Source of the DNA: Macquaria australasica
Lineage: Eukaryota; Chordata; Actinopteri; Centrarchiformes; Percichthyidae
Direction: 5' to 3'
Assembly (NCBI GenBank): GCA_005408345.1
Contig: SEMN01000497.1
Span: 299,001 to 363,000, forward strand
DNA: 64,000 nt
Below the pieces are notes generated by a model that ran no database searches, was not told the DNA's origin, and saw nothing but the letters and a program-made list of their open reading frames with translations. The translations under genes were made by a program, and so were the position numbers. This document shows, piece after piece, positions 39,804 to 52,227 of this stretch (positions are counted from its first letter, which is position 1; each line of letters starts with the position of its first letter).

Positions 39804-42800
39804 TACCTTCTCCAGACCTGTTGTACTGTCCTCTAATTCGTTGGGTAGAAAGATGAGCATGCTGAGCTCCTTCCCTTTGTAAGGCATCTCTAGGATCTGT
39901 CCAACAGAAGGTTTCAAACATTACAGCAAATATATTCTGCTCTGGCAACTGTTATTTTAACAGTTATTTTTGTGCATTAACAGAATAGTTTATGGGATTA
40001 TGGGATTACATGCAACAAAACAAAACCCTTTTTAGGTATTTCGTTTCATAGTTAGTTAGTTTCATAGAATCATGGTCAATTTCATTAACCTCATTAACAA
40101 AGGTAATAAATGGTTGGTTCAGTTGTTGCCTGGCTAGTTAAAAGTTGGACTGATAGATGTATAGACATATACATACATACTATATTAATGGATTAAGTGA
40201 ATTGCTTGATTACCTGGCAGCTGGCTTCAGGGATGTAGGTGAGAGGGAACTTAGTTTTCTGGTACATCATCTTTACTGGTTTAGTGTCATTCTGAAAACA
40301 GCAAACAGAAAAATACGTAAGCTTAAAGAAAACTTAACACCAGCTGAAATCTTGTACACATCACCTTGTTGCAGTGACATAGAAGTGTGTGGCAGGGTGT
40401 GGTCAGTACACCATGACATCACTGTTGGGTGTAGTCAGAGGTGCAACATACTACTACAACTTTCAACCACAGAGGGCAGCAAAACACTTCTTTTCAGGTT
40501 AGCATTAAGTTACTCTTCAACATACTCTACAGTATATTTAAAGCTGCATTAAGTTGCAGTATATTTTGGATGTTAACATGAATTAAAATAACTTCCTTGA
40601 TATAAAAGGATTGCTGGTCCTGCTGATCTCACTGAAAATAATCAGTTCATACTAGGGGAGCAGGCACCCCCAAACTCACAAAGGCCAATTGTAGACTCTC
40701 CACTCAGTGACAAATGGTGGAGAAAAAGAAAAAGCTGGCACACTATCAAGGCTTGCTGTTGAGTTTCTTTTCCAGTGTTTCTGTCACCTACTGGTTAAAA
40801 ATTATTTAATGCAGCTCCAACGTTTTGTTGACCCCTACAAAGCTAAATCACTTTTTATTACTCTGAGGAAAGTCCAAAGTCTTCACATTTTTTACTTTGG
40901 TGAACCATTTGTCAGTGAACAAAGCAACATCTGATCAGCTCCGCTACATAGGTGTGTCTACAGACTCAAACTCTGTGCTTACTTAAGCAACAAACATTTC
41001 TTACACACACCATGTAGTCCATACACCACATGGAATCATCATGATTTCCTTTATACTGGAGCATAGCAACCCATGATTACACTCAGATGTTTAAAAAAGC
41101 CATTGGGAAACCTCCTAGCCTTGACTAATATGCACTACAAAAATGTCTGACAAATTACCTTTTATTAAGTAATCACATTTCACCCTCTTTTGACCCTGAT
41201 TTCCACCACGGTCAGGCTTCCTGCCATGGCCCTGATGTCGAATTCTTTTCATTCACCATTTTTCACTACTTTCAGTCATAATTGTCTCCATGGCCTAAAT
41301 GGCGAATGCTACAATGCGATACAGTTTAAAAAGCCATATTTACTGATTTTAGCTGACTTTAGTCAGTCAGTGTTAGTCCACTGAATGTTTTGTTTGTGCA
41401 GTGTTACCTTGTTGAGTCTAAACTGAGCATCACGTGTGGCACTCTCCGGAAACTGCTTGTTCCAGTTGCCTTTGAAGTAGATGGCATTGACCAGCACCAG
41501 CCTGGTCAAGCTGTCCACCACACCCTGGGCCAGCACGTCCTTAATTTTACCTGGAAAACAAAACCAACACATACGTGAAGCAATGTCACACAACTGAAAG
41601 CATGGCAAGCTCATTTGCCATGTTTCCCCAGTATAGAATTTTGTTAAATCATATTCATTAGAACACATGCGTCTTGCATTTCCAGGGCTAATTACTGCAT
41701 AATTTCTACATCACCATGAAATCTTTCTTCCTTAATATCAAGAAAACTGGATGAAAGTAGCACTCAGCCTTTCTGACTGTTAATCACAAGACTGTGATTA
41801 ACATTAATGTGGTCTCAGTTCTTCCTTACAATTGCATTGGATGAAGGGGACATGCAGGTCTATTAACATACTGATAGGTGTGTATATTAGTGTGTATGAT
41901 CCACCTTGTGTCTGCTTCTCCACCCAGCTGTTGATGTTGACTCTGGCCGCCTCTGAGCTGGTTACGAAGTCCACAGACTCCAGCTCTGCATTGTAGTGCT
42001 TCCGGGTTTTTCCTAAGAAATCCTGGAACCATAGACAACACATTCACCGGTTCTGATCACCCAAACCAAATAATCTCTGTGCTTAACTTAGCTAGCGGAA
42101 TTAAACGCCACTACAGCCATAATAGTATTTTCTCAATCACTGCTGTACTTGCTTGTACGTTGGCCTGCTGTCCACTCCCTCATATGTAAACAAAACCACA
42201 CCTGCTCATGAAGATGCATACACATGCTGAAACACACACACACCTCAACAAACTGGTAGGACTGCTCCCCATACAGTCTGTTGGCAACACTGAGGGCATA
42301 CGGAGCGTCTGCCTTGTTGAGCTCACTCAGCAGCTGGGAGAAGCTAACGTGGACATCATCCTGACAATCCTTGGTTTTTAGGGTCTGTAGACAAAGTAGA
42401 CAAGTGGTGTTAGAGACACCTTGAGCAAGTGACAGACCAGTCTATTATAAACAGTGTATTAGATTGGCCTGGTGGTCATCCTGCCTATTAAGTGATGAGA
42501 CTATGCAAGGTTTTCCTTGTAGAGTGTTGACTTTGGTGCTCCGTGCTATGCACATTCATACACTACGCTGAATGATGGTGGGTAACTAGAGTATGCATTC
42601 GCTCACCTATAATACTTTCAAAAATAATAATCATAATCGTATGTTTGGTTGTAAATCTATTTCTTGTAAATCAATTAGTCATGAAAACAAAAACTCAAAA
42701 AAGGTCAGGTATCTAAAATTGGATGTTCAAATGGAATCAGCATAACACAGATAGACTGGGCCAAAATGATTGACTGGGAAGAAATCAAATGACTTTCTCA

Positions 42801-44379
42801 TCACTTAATGGGTAAGGTGATAAATTAGGCACATTTTTTGGAGTACTCCTGTAGGTTGAAAACTTTCAGTAATTCATTCTCTACATACTGTACATATCGT
42901 ATCTGAGAACACCTAAAGCATTTACATGTCACTGTTAATGCACAACATCCCAACACGGACTGAAAAATATTGCAAAAAAAAAGTGGCATGAGAAAAAGTA
43001 GAGGTAACATTTAATCACCTTTAACACTGACTTTAAAGAACCCATGGAAATGCCTGCCCAAGCTTTGACAAGCCTTTCCAGAAACATTCACATGAGGACA
43101 CACCCCACCATGTTGTTATTTGCATGGTTATCTTCAACAACAAATGTCCGTCTTTTAAGAATTCAGGATGGTATGTTTTGGCGGGAGTGCATCCATATCA
43201 GCAAGACATAAACCATCATTGTACGAAGACAGTCACAAGGACGTTTGCTAAATTTGGTATTATCCACATACAAGAGTGTTATCAGAGTAATTCCTAGTAT
43301 AAGGCATATATACAAACTTCATTTATGTGTACTCTATTTTCCTAATGTCATAATAACTTTTGACAGTTAAGTCTAATCACACTGTGGTTTCCAGCAGCTG
43401 CTTATAGGAGATAAAAAGCACACCAGGAAGAAACCATTGGAGCCAGGACTACATTCTCCCTTGTACTGCTGTTGTTTCCCCCCAAATTCAGTTCAGGACA
43501 GCAGCAGATTGGAGATCAGCAAGTAAAGCAGAAGTGTAAAATTCTCTCTGGAACCACTGGCTCTTTGTCTCCAAGGATCCCCACACCCGATGACACCACC
43601 CAGACAGTTAGTAAAACACCCCCCAGTTAGTTTATCACTCCTGTAACTGCTTTGTTACCAACTTCAGCAGACATGGTGGCAGCCTGGACTGGACCTGCTG
43701 CTGCGTCTGCATTTGCATCTGCTGTGCTCCTGCATGCCACAGCTTCTCTGCCTTAGTGAAGCTGAGGACCTAGGGGTGCAATCGGTAGTGTTCACAGTTA
43801 CATTAGACATCGTGCGTCTCTGGTTGTGTACAGGAAGTTATAATTTCATCCTGGCAGTGACGTGTGGGTTGAGTTGTAATCCACAGGCCTTGTACAGACT
43901 AGTACCTTACCCTTAGATTGGGCAGATGGATCAAACATGATGCCAAGTCAAACAGCTGATCAAAGATAATGAAACACTTTTATGCAGTTGTGGGATAAAC
44001 CCCTCTCCAGCACAAAGCAACAGAGAGATGATGATTGCAGTTACATATTATATAAGAATACATGGGTTTTACACAGTCCAAAGACCATCTTCAAACTCAA
44101 ACTGTTCACCTGTGAATGTACCTACATTTCCGACATACATTTGCTAAATGAAATTAACTGTAACTCTTGTCCCTCTGTGTGATGGGGAGTGGAGGTGCTG
44201 AAGAGTAACCACACCCAACAATGATGTAAGGGTGCACTCACCACACCCTGAGTACACTTCTAAGTTACTGGAGCAAGGTAAGAACCTTAACCTATGGATG
44301 ATTTTCGGCTGCTGGTAAGTGGCTCTTTAAAACTTCGGGAAAGAGCTGTAGGGCAGCTCAACTAATCTGCCAAAAAAAA

Positions 44380-44438
<59 letters not shown>

Positions 44439-47311
44439 TTGAATCAGTTGTAATACCTCAACGCTACATGTTGCAGTTGAGAGCGCGTGAAAACTAGTTA
44501 GCGAGCGAGCAGAGACATCTAATCTGTTAGCTAACAGCAATGGATAAATGGTTGAAATGGATAGCTAAAACTAATGAATAAACAGTTGAAATAGTTAAAT
44601 AAATGTAATGGATAAATGGTTGAAATAGTTAGCTAAAAATAATGGAAAGTTAAAAGTACTGAATAAATGGGTGAAACGTCCAGTTCCTGCCACTCCAAGT
44701 ACGAACGCAAACTTGACCAAACTGACCTAAACAATGACAGCTCAACTGTATGAAAAAACAAATGTTAAACCAATACCCACTTTTATATAATTAATAGTGT
44801 TAAATAACATGAGTTTTAAATCAATGGGCTGTGGGGGCACATCAGACAAAAAACCTGATTCAACAAGACATTTTAGTTGTAAAGTCTTATTTTAGAAAAT
44901 GTTTTAGATAACCTTATTTAAATAACTGTAACATACTTCATTCATGACCATTTCGTTGGTTTTCAACGTCAGATTCTCAAGATCTTATTTTGTTTAGCAA
45001 TTATAGTAGGCCATATGTTCAAGACTTAGTAATAATAAAATAATGTTTTGCCAGGGTATGCATATTTCGAAAGAAAATTGTTACGTTTTGGGTAAGTTCT
45101 CACAAATTTGGGTGATATCATTGCTGACCCACACATTTCTTATCCCCATCAACAGACTGTGGTATTTGTAAAGCAAATGTTGGTCAGATGGCTAATGAAC
45201 ATGTTATAAAGAAACCAGTTCACACAACTGGACTTTCTGGTAACTGGCTGCTAAATCCTCACAGCAGCCCCACGTTCCTGTCACCTCTGCTCTCTCTCAT
45301 GCACGCACAATCACACACCCACTCTTCTCTTACTCACCAGGTCATGCATGCACACACAGTTTAATCACCACAACTCATGACACATGGCACCCTGTTTTGT
45401 TTAACCCACACAATTAGTACGACTTCCCAAGGAAAATGCAATAAATCAGTAGGATTTTTGTCTTGGTGATTCTGCTGATGTAGTTGGGTGTGTCTCTCTT
45501 ATTGTGTAAGTTACAAGAAACTTATCTCAGACTCAACTTTAAAACCCTCATTAACCCCTAACCCCCCTATAGACACTGGTATTGACCGTGTCAATAAGTA
45601 CTTTGGTACTTGTTGCAACTCAGGTGCAGTTTAGCTGCAGTCACCACATCTGGCTGAAAGCTGAATGCTTTATTGAAAACGTTGCACCTACTGGAACAAA
45701 ACCCAGCCTTTATACACAAGACACAATGAATTCAAAACAGGTTTGTGTCACAGCTCCTTGCTTTGAACAGTGAACTCTTTCATGAAAGGCACTGCATGGC
45801 ATGCCGCTGTATATTTAACACCGACTTTGTCCCTGACCCTGTCAAACAGCCAGGTAATAATCAATTGCAACAGATGACAGAAGGGAACAAGATACAGAAA
45901 ATTCTGTTAATATCTGCTATTTTATTGCACTATTGTATTAAAATAAAGCTTCACAATGAAAATCAACCTGCACATGATGTGAATAATCTTATCACTATTG
46001 ACTGCCACCTTACTCTTCAAACAATTGCTTTAAACAGTATGTTGTAATCACTGTCTATATATCCATTATCTTCCAGAACATTATCATTTCAAATGACTGG
46101 AGGTCTTTCCTAAGAAAGATAGGGAAGCCCTGCCCCTCCCACATACTCACACTTGCCTGACCTGGCCTGACTAAGCTGGGTGTGGCTTTGCTTTAAATGT
46201 TCTGTTTTACACCACGCTAACTTCCCCCTACATTCCAACTACCTCTACTGAATATACAGACTGACAAAACTGAAGAGTGAATTCACTGAAGACTCTCTGA
46301 ATTTAATATCAGTGTCTGTTTTCTGACTCTTATTCTAGCAATAATTTTCTGAACCTTATTGACTGTTTATCTTGTTCAAAAGCTTAAAAATGAATTACCT
46401 CCTGAAAAGTCTGAGGGGTTTTACTCTCCTCAAGGTGTAAAAGTATAAATCAGTCCCTTATTCAATTAAACAAAGTATGGTACTGTATATGCAAAATTAT
46501 GTGTTGTGGTCGCAAAACATAAAAAGATAGACATAAATTAAGCTTTTCTTTAGAATGCCCAGATTTTTAAATAACTTCAGCATCAGTTCTACAGCTGCTG
46601 TATCTACATTGTACAAGGGAGCATAGCAAGAGTGAAACCTGTGATTATAATAGTCATTATTGTTTATTGTCTAATTGGGAATAAATAGCAGTGAGTTTAA
46701 TTATAGAGGACTGCAAATATTCTTCCAGCTGGCATCCATTCAGTGACTCAACTATTCACTTATGACACCCAGGCGGTCAGACAAGTGGACATGTCTGCTG
46801 CACCTAACATAATGAGAACTGATAAGGTGTACAGATTGCTTCACCAGGATCTTTATTGCCCTTACACTTCCATATTATGTATCATGTTCCTATAGTAACA
46901 CAGATCCCCCCCCCATAAAACCTAGTCAGAGTCTGAACACGATATCTTTGTCATTTGTGCTGATGCTGAAAGAACAAACTGGTGATTCATAGAGAATGAG
47001 GGCTTACACCCCTGCAGTATTTCACTCTGCCCTTCATTCCCAACCCACTGGCTTCAGCGCTGCTTGAAATTGTCTCAGAGAGGTGCTGGGTTGACTCACT
47101 GGGTCATTTCAGAAGTCACAGTTTGTGGTGGTGATTTAATGCAGTGCATTTTAGAGTACAAAATCTGCATCATTTTGTCTACCACATGGACAAGGCAATA
47201 ATACCGTCTTATAAAAATGTAAGATTACAAGCTTCACAAAATGAAGCTGAACCTGGTGCACCAACCTGCAATGCCATTAACATTAATCTTTTGCTTTTCA
47301 CAAAGGCAGTT

Positions 47312-47356
<45 letters not shown>

Positions 47357-47538
47357 TGTACCTCTGACATCTGTGTGGCTGTGTTGCCACTCGCCCCCAG
47401 CATCACCATAGCCAGGGCTGAAGAGATGCTAAAAGGGGAGAAGAAGATATTTGCGGTCTTGTCGTCATCACTCAGCTTTTTGAGCAAAGCCAGAGAGAAG
47501 GTGCTGTTGGCCTTGGATAGAGGGGTTGATGATGCCAT
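39090..47538 (-). CDS. serpinb1: clade B serpin, leukocyte elastase inhibitor-like, copy A (complete)
   Basis: Intracellular serine or cysteine protease inhibitor of the ovalbumin-serpin clade; no signal peptide. Coding exons in transcript order: 47538-47362, 42384-42244, 42022-41905, 41550-41408, 40291-40214, 39896-39807, 39702-39522, 39316-39090. These give 1155 nt and 384 aa, all GT-AG and in phase. The N-terminus is MASSTPLSKANSTFSLALL, followed by FFSPFSISSALAMVMLGA. The core has LVLVNAIYFKGNWNKQF, and the C-terminus has the serpin signature FIVDHPFLFFIRHN. The hinge EEGTEAAAAT (332-341) is fully inhibitory. Aligning to human SERPINB1 puts P1 at Arg348 and P1' at Cys349, which suggests a trypsin-like target rather than an elastase or chymase. 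Intron 1 is about 5 kb. The exact orthologue name among fish serpinb1 paralogues is uncertain. Confidence 0.93.
39765..39801. repeat. (GT)n microsatellite next to serpin A exon 6 donor
   Basis: Ends about six bases from the donor at 39806-39805. On the transcript strand the donor reads gtagga followed by (CA)n. Confidence 0.85.
40620..40935. repeat. dispersed repeat in intron between exons 4 and 5 of copy A
   Basis: The segment around aatgcagctccaacgttttgttgacc and the following 100 bases matches 54960-55060 in the same intron of copy B, and in inverted form the stretch at 49425-49715. Confidence 0.6.
44384..44429. repeat. (TA)n microsatellite
   Basis: About 23 uninterrupted TA units, lying at one edge of the inverted hAT-like copy. 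Confidence 0.95.
44430..44870. mobile_element. second, inverted copy of the 31401-type hAT-like element (truncated)
   Basis: Reverse complement matches 31401-32135. Shared blocks include taatacctcaacgctacatg (versus inverted taacacctgaacatgtagcg), gtgaaaactagttagc, tggataaatggttgaaat repeated several times, and aaacttgaccaaactgacct. The terminal CAGTG end is not recognisable. Confidence 0.6.
47311..47354. repeat. (GT)n microsatellite abutting serpin A exon 1 donor
   Basis: On the transcript strand the donor reads gtacaata followed by about 22 CA units. Copy B has only a short, interrupted CA tract at the same place. Confidence 0.9.
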
Positions 47539-48282
47539 GGTGTCTACAAAGATGGGAGGGCAGATCAATAATTATTCCAAATTATTACAAACTTAAAAGA
47601 GTGCTTTTATTTCTCTATCTGATTAGTATCTCATGGTCTCGTTGGGCCAAAACTTGACTGAAAAGTTAGTTAATTTACAATTACACTGATTGTCTCTGAA
47701 TATAAATACCTGATAGACAATATATTTAGGCAATGTATAAACCGTTAGGACTCAGTCTTTAGTTCAGCAAATATTAAATAGACCAAGCAGGGTTAACTCA
47801 ATATCTTTTTTAAAAACAAATGGGTTCACCTTCCCTAACCGTATTAGTAATAACATAGTAAAGTAGTGGTTGTTATTACTAGTAATTTAGATTTGTATTG
47901 AAATTATACTGCATCATTGGTATGCAAATTGACCAGCAGATTGTAAATATATTTACAAAACATCTTACATTCAAGAAAGTATTAAACTTCCAGATTTTCA
48001 GTGGAATACGATAGAAAACACATCTGAAAGGGTTAATATCGCTCTTGGATTGCAAAAGGAAACTGCCAAGTCTATTGCATTAAGTAGCTATATATTACAT
48101 TATACTTACAATACACTATACTCTACACATAACGCCTGACAATCAGTCAACCAGGTTCAAACCTGGACTTGCCACCTGTTCCATAATGCCTGTCAGTGTG
48201 CTCATAGCCTGAATCACCTATCTACAGACTAAACACTCAGACCCCGTTGTCACAAACTGAATGAGACTCGTCCTCTACTTAC

Positions 48283-48375
48283 TGACAGACACTTTTCTTG
48301 TGGTCCTCGGATGGTCAGCAGTCTTTGTGTCACAGGAAGACTTCTGTGTGAACCATCAGTTTTATTATTTACAAA
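48283..48375 (-). other. 5' non-coding exon of serpin copy A
   Basis: On the minus strand, agtgtctgtca is followed by a strong donor GTAAGTAG at 48282-48275. The same exon end and donor recur at 58068 upstream of copy B, and both genes have an acceptor AG directly before ACACCATGG. This matches the clade B layout with a non-coding first exon. The 5' limit is approximate. Confidence 0.65.
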
Positions 48376-49424
48376 CTGACACGCCCCGAAAACCTTCCGC
48401 GTTCTCGTATGACATTGTACGGAAGCCGAGCGGATAAAACTAGCGTTTACTCGCTTTCTTTTCTAAGGTTAGCACACGAACGGTAATTATTACTGTAATA
48501 ATACATATAGGGTTTAGTTTTGTGGCTTGAAGCAAAGCGGGTTTAGTGTCCAAATGAGCAAAGCGAGTCACTGAAGCGATTTGTGAATACGTCGGTTTTA
48601 TTATATTACTTCTATGCTGCAACAGACTCTGCCAGCTTGTATGAATCCAATTAACCTTCATTCCGCAAATAAAACATCATTCCAGTGAAGTCGTATTCAG
48701 TTTTATTGTAAGAAACAGTAATGCTTTCTCTGCATAGGCTCCAGAAAACCTAAAACACTGACATAAATAATGTCCTATGATGTTCTAACCTCATAGTGAA
48801 GGCTTCCCACAGTAATTACAGTATGTTGAGAAAAGAGAGCTGATATTTCAGAATGTTCAGACTGTGTTAATCACGTTATACACCCTTCATCAGTGATTAC
48901 CAATAGCCACTAGGTCTGTCTGGGAAACTCTATGGTAGCCTATATAAAGTCTAATAGCTGGCATGTACAGGCCTCTGGTACAGTGGAGGATAAGAATCTG
49001 TGAATTCTTTACCAGGGTCATGACGGGAAAAATGACTGTAGGTAGACATCTGAGACAAAAGGGGATCAATGAATACTTAAAACAGCTAGTAAAAAAATGA
49101 CTTTTGGGACAGGTTTGTATCCCATGTTAGCCAGGACAAGTAGAATGTTTCCTACAATGGGTTTGTCAAACATCCAAATCCATGCAATACCTTCCAGCAT
49201 ACAAGATCCTTTTATTTCTGACACATTTGCACAGTATGTACAGTATCTGGACCCACTCCTTTTTTTATCATAAGTTGCTTTTGTCCAGTGAAAATGAGCT
49301 TGTGAGTCTTTCATTTGGTGTAGGTGGACACACTTTTAATGGTGGTTAGAAAGAAATCAGTATTTCTTGAGAAGGTATACATACTAGGTTGAGTCTGCGA
49401 AGTTGAACTACTGATTTGACATTC

Positions 49425-49715
49425 CGTTGTTTTATGACAAATAATCCAGAAGTGTTAAAAATGCTAAATTTGATGGAAATTATCTTTGATAGTAAAGAGA
49501 AGTGCATCTGGCCTTTGAACTAGTCGACAAAACTTAAAGCTGCATGAAGCGATTTTTAACCAGTAGGGACAGAGACCCAAAATGAACTCAAGAACAACTC
49601 TTAATACTGCATCAGCATATCAGTTTATGGCATATGCCTGATGTGGAAGTCTAATATTGACCAGCATTTTATGTCTGGTTTGATCCACCAACTCCTATGA
49701 CAAATATATCAAATT
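49425..49715. repeat. inverted copy of the serpin-intron dispersed repeat
   Basis: Matches 54835-55078 as a reverse complement: ggtttgatccaccaactcctatgac, tcgacaaaacttaaagctgca and atgacaaataatcc all recur inverted. Located between copies A and B, outside both genes. Confidence 0.65.
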
Positions 49716-49836
49716 TCATGGAGAGATTGACCATGGAGCTGGGTCTTCATCCACAATGGGATACTGATAAAGGAGCAGAGGCAGGGAAATAGATTTGCAA
49801 GCTTTATCTAGACAACTGGAGTGAGTATACAGAGTA

Positions 49837-51457
49837 TACAGCGGGTAAAATAAGTATTGAATACATCACCATTTCTCAGTAAATATATTTCTAAAAGGTA
49901 CTATTGACATGAAATTTACACCAGATGTTGGTAACAACTCAAGTAATCCATACATACAAAGAAACCAAAGCAAATAAGTTCAGAAATTAAGTTATGTGTA
50001 ATAAAATGGAATGACAGGGAAAAAGTATTGAACACGCTTACTGAAATTTATTTAATACTTCGTACAAAAGCCTGTGTTGGTAATGACAGCTTCAAGACGC
50101 CTCCTGTATGGAGAAACTAGTCGCATGTATTGCTCGGGCGTGATTTTGGCCCATTCTTCCACACAAACAGTCTTCAAATCTTGAAGGTTCCGTGGGCCTC
50201 TTCTATGAACTCTGATCTTTAGTCCTTTCCATAGATTTTCAATTGGATTCAAGTCAGGTGATTGGCTGGGCCATTCTAGCAGCTTTATTTTCTTTCTCTG
50301 AAACCAACTGAGAGTGTCCTTGGCTGTGTGTTTGGGATCATTGTCTTGCTGAAATGTCCACCCTCGTTTCATCTTCAGCATCCTGGTAGATGGCAGCAGA
50401 TTTTTATCAAGAATGTCTCGGTACATTTTTCCATTCATCCTTCCTTCAATTATATGAAGTATGCCAGTACCGTATGCTGAAAAACAGCTCCACACCATGA
50501 TGTTCCCACCTCCAAACTTCACCGTTGGTATGGTATTTTTGGGCTGATGTGCAGTGCCATTTGTCCTCCAAACATGGTGTGTATTATGGCATCCAAAGAG
50601 TTAAATTTTGGTCTCATCTGACCAGACTATATTCTCCCAGTATTTCACAGGCTTGTCCAAATGTTGTGCAGCAAACTTTAAACGAGCTTCAACATGCTTT
50701 TTCTTCAGCAATGGAGTCTTGCGTGGTGAGTGTGCATACAGGCCATGGCGGTTGAGTGCATTACTTATTGTTTTCTTTGAAACAATTGTACCTGCTAATT
50801 CCAGGTCTTTCTGAAGCTCTCCACAAGTGGTCCTTGGCTCTTGGACAACTCTTCTGATAATTCTTTTCACTCCTCTGTCAGAAATCTTGCGAGGAGCACC
50901 TGGTCGTGGCCAGTTTATGGTGAAATTATGTTCTTTCCACTTCTGGATTATGGCCCCAACAGTGCTCACTGGAACATTCAGAAGTTTAGAAATCCTTCTG
51001 TAACCAATGCCATCAGCATGTTTTGCAACAGTAAGGTAGTGAAGGTCTTGAGAGAGCTCTTTGCTTTTACCCATCATGAGATGTTTCTTGTGTGACACCT
51101 TGGTAATGAGACACCTTTGTATAGGCCATCAGTTGGGACTGAACCAGCTGATATTAATTTGCACTGACAAGGGGCAGGATTGCTTTCTAATTACTGATAG
51201 ATTTCAGCTGGTGTCTTGGCTTTCCATGCCTTTTTGCACCTCCCTTTCTTCGTGTTCAATACTTTTTCCCTGTGTCATTTCACATTATTACACATAACTT
51301 AATTTATGGACATCTATGGTTTGATTTTTTTCTTTGCATGTGTGGATTGCATGGGTTGTTGCTGACACTTGGTGAAAATTTCATTACAATAGCCCCATTA
51401 CAAATATATTTACTGAGAAAAATGGTGACATGTTCAATACTTATTTTACACACTGTA
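49837..51457 (-). mobile_element. Tc1/mariner element, nearly full length (1621 bases)
   Basis: Long terminal inverted repeats of about 200 bases: the left end TACAGCGGGTAAAATAAG and the inverted right end TACAGTGTGTAAAATAAG continue to match to about 50035 and 51255. TA dinucleotides flank both ends (49835-49836 and 51458-51459), fitting the TA target duplication. The interior carries one minus-strand transposase frame broken by a single stop. The inverted-repeat length and element size fit the fish Tc1 group. Confidence 0.92.
50052..51098 (-). pseudogene. Tc1 transposase with one nonsense codon
   Basis: A single reading frame without frameshift runs from 51098 (or the more usual start MGKSKELSQ at 51074, giving about 340 codons) to a stop at 50052. 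It is interrupted only by TAA at 50603-50601, where relatives have Glu after DETKI. The N-terminal part has paired helix-turn-helix sequence (YRRISKLLNVPVSTVGAII). The DDE catalytic residues are all present: Asp in WSDETK (50618-50616), Asp in FQQDNDPKHTA (50345-50343) and Glu in DLNPIENLW (50240-50238), the last two 35 residues apart as in Tc1. Inactive as read, unless the stop is a sequencing error or is read through. Confidence 0.9.
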
Positions 51458-51628
51458 TACTGTATGTATGTGTGGCGAACTCATCTCAAACAAATGTAGT
51501 ATCACACAGATGATTTTCTTTTACTACCAGGTGTCACTTTGTTTTTCACAGGCAGTATTGCACAGGGAACACAGGGAATAATAAAATTAAACAAATATAA
51601 GGCACACATTGCTTTCAAAACGTACATC

Positions 51629-51634
51629 TTTATT
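51629..51634 (-). terminator. polyadenylation signal of serpin copy B
   Basis: AATAAA on the minus strand. Context is homologous to the copy A signal at 38292 (tttattccatt followed by acaaggatacat). Confidence 0.5.
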
Positions 51635-51997
51635 CCATTTATACAGGCACAAGGATACATACTGTCGCAATACTTTGGATTCGTTAGCAGAGAAATTCTT
51701 CTTTCTTTATACTCCATGCTCAACATACTCATATAGTGAAATTACATTTCAAAGCATTTTACTCGGTATGATGTGTATATGCAACAGATCACAGAGTGTT
51801 GGTCTGAGATAGACTCTTGCCAACAATATAGCTAGAGCAATATAGGTATAGCAATGGTCTAGCAATATAGCTAGAGCAATGCAGAGGTGCTGTGCACACA
51901 CTAGAGCAGTGACTCTAAGCCCTAAAAATGTTTACTGTAGCTGCATCAAATGAAACCCTTCACCAGCTGAGTCACACTGCTCTAAAGGACACAGTGG

Positions 51998-52227
51998 TCA
52001 CACAGGGGAGCAGAATCGGCCGGCAAAGAGAATGCTCTTGGTGGTGTTATGTCGGATGAAGAAGAGGAAGGGGTGGTCTGCACTGAAGTAGGCTAACTGG
52101 AGATTTAAACACATCAACTCAAAGTAGCAAGAAGTGGCAGCTGCAGCCTCGGTTCCTTCCTCATTAACCTCCACAAAAGCCTTGTGGGCGACTTTTGACA
52201 GTACCAGGCGTTTGGTCTCAGACATTC
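51998..52227 (-). CDS. serpinb1: copy B reactive-centre-loop exon (P1-P1' Met-Cys)
   Basis: Terminal exon of 230 nt, three longer than in A and C. The sequence between the hinge and the DHPFLFF strand is almost completely different from A and C, while both flanks are conserved. Confidence 0.87.

Larger units (their letters stand above)
42385..47361 (-). other. intron 1 of serpin copy A
   Basis: About 5 kb with no coding evidence. Holds an inverted copy of the 31401-type hAT-like element (about 44430-44870) with a (TA)n run (44384-44429), and a (GT)n at 47311-47354 that abuts the exon 1 donor. Confidence 0.6.
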
